Below, piece by piece: positions 6,992 through 10,152 of a DNA stretch of 10,152 nt. Source of the stretch: Spirochaetaceae bacterium (lineage in GTDB: Bacteria > Spirochaetota > Spirochaetia > Treponematales > Breznakiellaceae). Under the pieces are notes generated by a model. The model was not told the origin of the DNA, searched no databases, and saw only the letters and a list, made by a program, of their open reading frames with translations. Location: assembly GCA_031278295.1 (NCBI GenBank), contig JAITKQ010000180.1, positions 1-10,152 on the forward strand. Direction: 5' to 3'. The number at the start of each line of letters is the position of its first letter. Position 1 is the first letter of the stretch. The translations under genes and the position numbers were made by a program.

Positions 6992-7979
6992 GGACCTTAA
7001 CGGACGTATTGTATTTTTGGATTCCGGCGCGGGCGGGTTGCCGTACCTGGGCGCGTACCGCGCGCTGGATCCGGAACGCCCGCTTTTGTACGTTGCCGAC
7101 AAAAAGAATTTCCCTTACGGCGAGAAGACAAAGGCGGGCCTTGTTTCGCTGCTGCTTGAATTGACGGCCCGTGTACAAAAACATTTTTCGCCGGCCCTGA
7201 TTGTAATTGCCTGCAACACGGCTTCCGTGTCGGCTCTTGCCGAACTACGGCAATGTTTCCCCGGCACGGACTTTGTGGGTACCGTCCCCGCCGTAAAACC
7301 GGCCCTGCTTTCCAGCGCAAAAAAACATATAGCCATACTTGGCACCAAACGGACGCTTCAGGACCGGTACATAAACGGCATCGCGGAAAGCACGGCAAAC
7401 GATTGTACGGTAACACGTATCTCCGCCGCTGAACTGGTCGATTTTGTTGAATACCGTCTCGATCACGCGGGCAGGGGGGAACGGATGGCGGCGGCAAAAA
7501 AATACATGGATGCCGTAAGGGAATGCGGGGCGGACGCGCTTGTGCTGGGCTGTACGCACTTTTTGTTTTTGCTTGATGAATTCAGGGAAGCCGCGGGCCC
7601 CGGTATACGTGTGTTCGATTCGATTGACGGAGTCTGCCACAGGGTAGAAAGTATACTGGCACAGGGAAGCAGGGCGGGCAGCGACTCAGCCCTCCGTAGC
7701 TCCGCTAAAACGCGACCGGGCGGCGGATTGGGGGGTAGCCCGCAACCGTGTGCGGGCGTAGGGGGGCGCGACGGTGAGGCGGCTGTGTGCCGTCGCCGGT
7801 ACGGAAACAGCGCCCCCCTCATGGAAGAAGCCGAAAAAGAAAGCTTGCCGGACAGCGCGGGACGGCGGTCGAATCTGCTGCTTGTTACCGGTGACGAGGG
7901 CGGCGGTGAACTGTGGGAGCGCCGCGCCGCATGTTTTGACCTGTCTTTTGTTAAACCGCAGGGTTGGGACGATGTATGA
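6981..7979 (+). CDS. murI: Glutamate racemase with an in-frame insertion
   Basis: MurI interconverts L- and D-glutamate in the cytoplasm, supplying D-glutamate for peptidoglycan. The core is complete: LDSGAGGL at 13-20, ADKKNFPYGEK at 39-49, the first catalytic cysteine in ACNTAS (C78), the second in GCTHF (C191, with H193), and the terminal elements FDSIDGVCHRVESIL at 212-226 and LLLVTGD at 299-305. Between these last two, about residues 229-296, lies a roughly 60-residue stretch rich in Gly, Ser and Arg with no counterpart in ordinary racemases. This explains the length of 332 against the usual 255-290. The DNA there is packed with inverted repeats. The start is a TTG at 6981, overlapping the thioesterase end by 11 bases with a weak GGGA before it; no in-frame ATG upstream of the DSGAGG motif offers a better start. 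The gene overlaps rsgA by four bases (ATGA). The insertion is far from the active-site cysteines, so activity is plausible. Confidence 0.93.
   Translation: MAGKDLNGRIVFLDSGAGGLPYLGAYRALDPERPLLYVADKKNFPYGEKTKAGLVSLLLELTARVQKHFSPALIVIACNTASVSALAELRQCFPGTDFVGTVPAVKPALLSSAKKHIAILGTKRTLQDRYINGIAESTANDCTVTRISAAELVDFVEYRLDHAGRGERMAAAKKYMDAVRECGADALVLGCTHFLFLLDEFREAAGPGIRVFDSIDGVCHRVESILAQGSRAGSDSALRSSAKTRPGGGLGGSPQPCAGVGGRDGEAAVCRRRYGNSAPLMEEAEKESLPDSAGRRSNLLLVTGDEGGGELWERRAACFDLSFVKPQGWDDV
7675..7820 (+). repeat. Hairpin-rich repeat insertion inside murI
   Basis: Three perfect inverted repeats crowd this stretch. GCCCGCA at 7738-7744 pairs with TGCGGGC at 7751-7757. GCGACGG at 7768-7774 pairs with CCGTCGC at 7790-7796. 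GGGGGGCGC at 7761-7769 pairs with GCGCCCCCC at 7810-7818, enclosing the second stem. The encoded residues correspond to nothing in the racemase family. The reading frame stays open throughout, which fits insertion of a palindromic intergenic-type element whose length preserved the frame. The outer boundaries are approximate, and no second copy is visible in this window. Confidence 0.65.
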
Positions 7980-8959
7980 CATACCTTATACCGGAGGATG
8001 TGGTGCCGGCCGGGGGCGTGGTACGGGAGGGGCGCGTCTTATCCGGATCGTGCAATGTTTTTACCGTAAAAACGGAGGGCTGCCCGCCTGAAATTCATGA
8101 ATGCCGCATAAAGGGAAAGGTGTTGAAGGCCGCGCGGGGCTTTTACAACCCGCTCGCGCCCGGTGACCTGGTGGAATTCGATCCTGTCGCGGGGCTGATA
8201 CTGTCCCTGCGTGAACGCCGTAACGTGTTTACCCGCTTTAACATGAAGGGCTACGCGCCACAGCTGTTAGCGGCGAATGTTGACGCCGTTGTCTGCCTGA
8301 CCAGCCCGGCCTCGCCCCCGTTTCGCCCCCGTTTTTTGGACCGCCTGCTGCTGCAGGCGGAGGCGGCGGAAATCCCCGCCCTGGTGGTCTGTAACAAGGC
8401 GGACCTGTTTGCCGCGCTTGACGGCGAGGCACGCGCCGCGGTGGAAAAACGTTTGTCGGATTTTGAGCGGATGGGCTACCCCGTCCTGCGAATTTCCATA
8501 AAAACAGGTGAAGGTTTGAAAGGCCTGGAAACGAAACTAAAAGGCGGACGGGCCGCGCTTGTGGGGCAGAGCGGCTGCGGCAAGACGAGTCTTTTGAACG
8601 CGCTGCTGCCCTCGGCCGGACAGAAAACGGGCGCCCTTAATAAAAAGTATGACCGCGGGAACCATACCACGGTGATGTCCGTTATGTTCGATGACGGGGT
8701 GTCCGGTTTCAGCCTGATCGATACGCCTGGCATACGCCGTCTTGTACCGGAGGGGGTGGCTCCCGGCGATGTGCAAAACCTGATGCGGGACTTTGCGCCG
8801 TTTGCCGGTAAATGCGCGTTCGGGCTTTCCTGTACGCACCGTACCGAAACAGGCTGCAAGATTCGGGAAGCGCTTGAAACAGGCGGGATTCACGAGGATC
8901 GTTTGAAAAGCTACTTCCGTATAACCGAAGAGCTGGCTTTTTACAAAAACCTTTTGTAA
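7976..8959 (+). CDS. rsgA: Ribosome small-subunit biogenesis GTPase RsgA
   Basis: RsgA is a GTPase that binds the 30S subunit, helps its late maturation and releases assembly factors such as RbfA. The motif order is circularly permuted, diagnostic of the family: NKAD (G4) at 140-143, then GQSGCGKT (G1) at 197-204, NHTT (G2) at 229-232 and DTPG (G3) at 249-252. An N-terminal OB-fold covers about 1-95, and the C-terminal zinc site is C280, C286, H288 and C294. Length, 327 residues, is usual. I chose the ATG at 7976, which overlaps the murI stop as ATGA; a TTG at 7964 would add only MGRC. It is the last gene of the run, followed four bases later by a strong hairpin. Confidence 0.96.
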   Translation: MTYLIPEDVVPAGGVVREGRVLSGSCNVFTVKTEGCPPEIHECRIKGKVLKAARGFYNPLAPGDLVEFDPVAGLILSLRERRNVFTRFNMKGYAPQLLAANVDAVVCLTSPASPPFRPRFLDRLLLQAEAAEIPALVVCNKADLFAALDGEARAAVEKRLSDFERMGYPVLRISIKTGEGLKGLETKLKGGRAALVGQSGCGKTSLLNALLPSAGQKTGALNKKYDRGNHTTVMSVMFDDGVSGFSLIDTPGIRRLVPEGVAPGDVQNLMRDFAPFAGKCAFGLSCTHRTETGCKIREALETGGIHEDRLKSYFRITEELAFYKNLL

Positions 8960-8962
8960 GCG

Positions 8963-8987
8963 CTGCTCAGCGCTTCGCGCTGAGCAG
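8963..8987 (+). terminator. Strong hairpin after rsgA
   Basis: CTGCTCAGCG at 8963-8972 pairs perfectly with CGCTGAGCAG at 8978-8987 around a five-base CTTCG loop, starting three bases after the rsgA stop codon. Position and stability suggest transcript end formation or 3' end protection for the operon. There is no T-run after it (GACTCGC follows), so it is not a classical intrinsic terminator and may instead be a palindromic repeat. Confidence 0.5.
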
Positions 8988-9000
8988 GACTCGCAAAGGC

Positions 9001-9086
9001 TAAACTTGGCCGGGAATTCGGGTTTTCCGGCTGTTTCAGGGGGGCTTTTCCCTGTACCGGTTTTCGGCATGGGGTGAAAATGGCGG
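9001..9086 (-). repeat. 86-base dispersed repeat, copy B (inverted)
   Basis: Reverse complement of this segment aligns without gaps to 1899-1984 (67 of 86 identical by eye). The two copies face each other across the yajC-rsgA run. A long - strand frame (8537-9091) starts in this repeat and continues antisense through rsgA; it is a shadow of rsgA and not a gene. Confidence 0.8.
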
Positions 9087-9266
9087 ATCACGCGGAACTC
9101 AGGGCTGAAACCGGCGCTGTTGGGGGTCGATTTATATCCGGGTTATAGCACCTGCAAGGCGGAGTGGGTGGTGAATAGTGAGGCTTTCGGGGCTGCCGGA
9201 GGAGGGTGCGGCGGCAGGGAGAAGCGGGGAAAGGAGGGGGATCGCGGGTCAGCGTCCCCGATTCTT
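9087..9266. other. Intergenic stretch before the palindrome array
   Basis: I see no gene here. A degenerate version of the array core (GCGGGTCAGCGTCCCCG, 9244-9260) sits at its right end and may be a decayed first unit. The open frame 9178-9603 begins here but reads into the array and loses the repeat frame. Confidence 0.5.
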
Positions 9267-10075
9267 GATAATGGGGTCTGACCCCAGAGGGTCAGACCCC
9301 GGTCGGGGGGCCGCCTCGGCCTCCGGCCCCGCTTCCGCCTCATTGCGGGGTCAGACCCCGGTCGTCGGGGTCGCTCCCGCCTCCTCCGCTTCCGCCTCAT
9401 TGCGGGGTCAGACCCCGGTCGGGGGCCGCCCCCGCCCCCTCCGCTTCCGCCTCATTGCGGGGTCAGACCCCGGTCGGGGGCCCCTTCAGTTTCCGCCCTC
9501 GCCAAACACCGTTTCCGCCTCATTGCGGGGTCAGACCCCGGTCGTCGGGTCGCCTCGGCCTCCGGCCCCGGTTCCCCCGTTTCCGCCTGATAATGGGGTC
9601 TGACACCGGAGGGTCAGACACCGGTCGGGGGGCCGCCTCGGCCTCCGGCCCCGCTTCCGCCTCATTGCGGGGTCAGACACCGGTCGGGGGGCCGCTCCCG
9701 CCTCCTCCGCTTTCGCCTCATTGCGGGGTCAGACCCCGGTCGCCGGGGTCGCTTCAGCCCCTGCCGCCGCCAAACACCGCTTCCGCCTGATAACGGGGTC
9801 AGACACCGGTCGTCGGCGGGGCCGCTTCAGCCCCCGCCTCCTCCGCTTTCGCCTCATTGCGGGGTCAGACACCGGTCGCCAGGGCCGCCTCGGCCACCGC
9901 CCTCCCCCCCACCGCTTGGGCCGCAACCCCGGGTCAGTACCCGGCGGACGGGGCCCCCGGAGCTCCCGCCCTCGCCTCCTCCGCTTTCGCCTCATAGGGG
10001 GGTCAGACACCGGTCGGGGGGCCGCCTCGGCCTCCGGCCCCGCTTCCGCCTCATTGCGGGGTCAGACCCCGGTCG
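9267..10075 (+). repeat. Array of about 13 palindrome-cored units
   Basis: The core is typically CATTGCGGGGTCAGACCCC followed by GGTCG and contains the near-perfect palindrome GGGGTCAGACCCC. Cores begin at 9267 (double form), 9341, 9398, 9453, 9521, 9589 (double form), 9663, 9719, 9789, 9855, about 9922 (degenerate), 9993 and 10052, all in the same orientation. They are separated by 31-46 bases of C-rich sequence usually ending TTCCGCCT or TTTCGCCT. The separators are related to one another, and one 35-base separator occurs three times. Unit spacing (57, 55, 68, 68, 74, 56, 70, 66 and so on) is not a multiple of three, so no reading frame is maintained. Palindromes of this GGGGTCAGACCCC type are, from memory, associated in many genomes with REP elements and their RAYT (IS200-like) transposases. 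No transposase gene is visible here. Confidence 0.85.
9273..9300. repeat. Perfect 12-bp hairpin, double-palindrome unit
   Basis: GGGGTCTGACCC at 9273-9284 pairs perfectly with GGGTCAGACCCC at 9289-9300 around a CAGA loop. Each arm nearly contains the 13-base palindrome itself, so the DNA can fold either as one long hairpin or as two small ones. This is the first, best-preserved unit of the array. The corresponding unit at 9595-9622 has the same layout but with a C-to-A change in both arms. Confidence 0.75.
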
Positions 10076-10152
10076 GGGGGTCGGAACCCCACACCTCTGA
10101 AAACCAGTCACACCGGTGGCGCTCGGGGGGCGGGGGCGGCGGCGGACCCGTG
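10076..10152. other. Sequence after the array, no gene seen
   Basis: The last 77 bases leave the array pattern after GGGGGTCGG and become a mixed then very G-rich sequence. I see no coding frame, hairpin with T-run or further core unit. The array therefore seems to end inside the window. Confidence 0.5.

Noticed and set aside
7964..7975. Upstream TTG start for rsgA
   Set aside because: The ATG at 7976 forms a standard ATGA overlap with murI and the extra four residues are not family-like.
8537..9091. 184-residue - strand gene downstream of rsgA
   Set aside because: It is mostly antisense to rsgA, and its first part is the 86-base repeat and the hairpin after rsgA.
9178..9790. Repetitive protein with SASLRGQTPV-type repeats on the + strand
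   Set aside because: Unit lengths are not multiples of three, so the repeat peptide moves between frames; there is no plausible start with a ribosome binding site. The frames are open only because the DNA is GC-rich.
9267..10075. CRISPR array, because of regularly spaced repeats of about 24 bases
   Set aside because: The separators are similar to each other and one occurs three times, spacing varies from 55 to 74, the repeats are variable, and no cas gene is present.

Overview
The window looks like a stretch of bacterial chromosome from a Gram-negative organism, most likely a spirochaete of the Treponema type. A relative of the termite-gut treponemes is my best guess. That placement rests on the overall look of the proteins, the gene order and the abundance of GC-rich palindromic repeats; no ribosomal or other decisive marker is present. 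Every confident gene is on the + strand.

Layout. Positions 1-450 hold no convincing complete gene but are full of hairpins, mainly two REP-like palindromic elements that share a GGCGGGGTAT end. A two-gene unit follows: exodeoxyribonuclease III (451-1230) and a minimal rhomboid-family membrane protease (1235-1804). A 249-base gap (1805-2053) carries an 86-base dispersed repeat and a terminator-like hairpin directly in front of the next ribosome binding site. A tightly packed seven-gene run then spans 2054-8959: yajC, secD, secF, glucose-1-phosphate cytidylyltransferase (rfbF-like), an acyl-ACP thioesterase, glutamate racemase (murI) and the ribosome-assembly GTPase rsgA. From secD to rsgA each neighbouring pair overlaps or is at most a few bases apart, so co-transcription is very likely. 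After rsgA come a strong hairpin, a second inverted copy of the 86-base repeat, and a GC-rich array of about 13 units built on the palindrome GGGGTCAGACCCC, which runs almost to the window end.

How the genes fit together. YajC, SecD and SecF form the accessory complex that uses the proton-motive force to help pull proteins through SecYEG. The genes behind them serve envelope building and growth: CDP-glucose for surface sugars, fatty-acid release from acyl carrier protein, D-glutamate for peptidoglycan, and 30S subunit maturation. ExoIII and the rhomboid protein form a separate short unit upstream.

The genes themselves belong to well-known families. The unusual content is the repeat biology: a palindrome array with an internal block duplication and two core variants, a hairpin-rich insertion carried in frame inside murI, inverted 86-base repeat copies bracketing the yajC-rsgA operon, and a structured left end that might encode an RNA on the - strand. 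I see no CRISPR array, tRNA, rRNA or intact insertion sequence.
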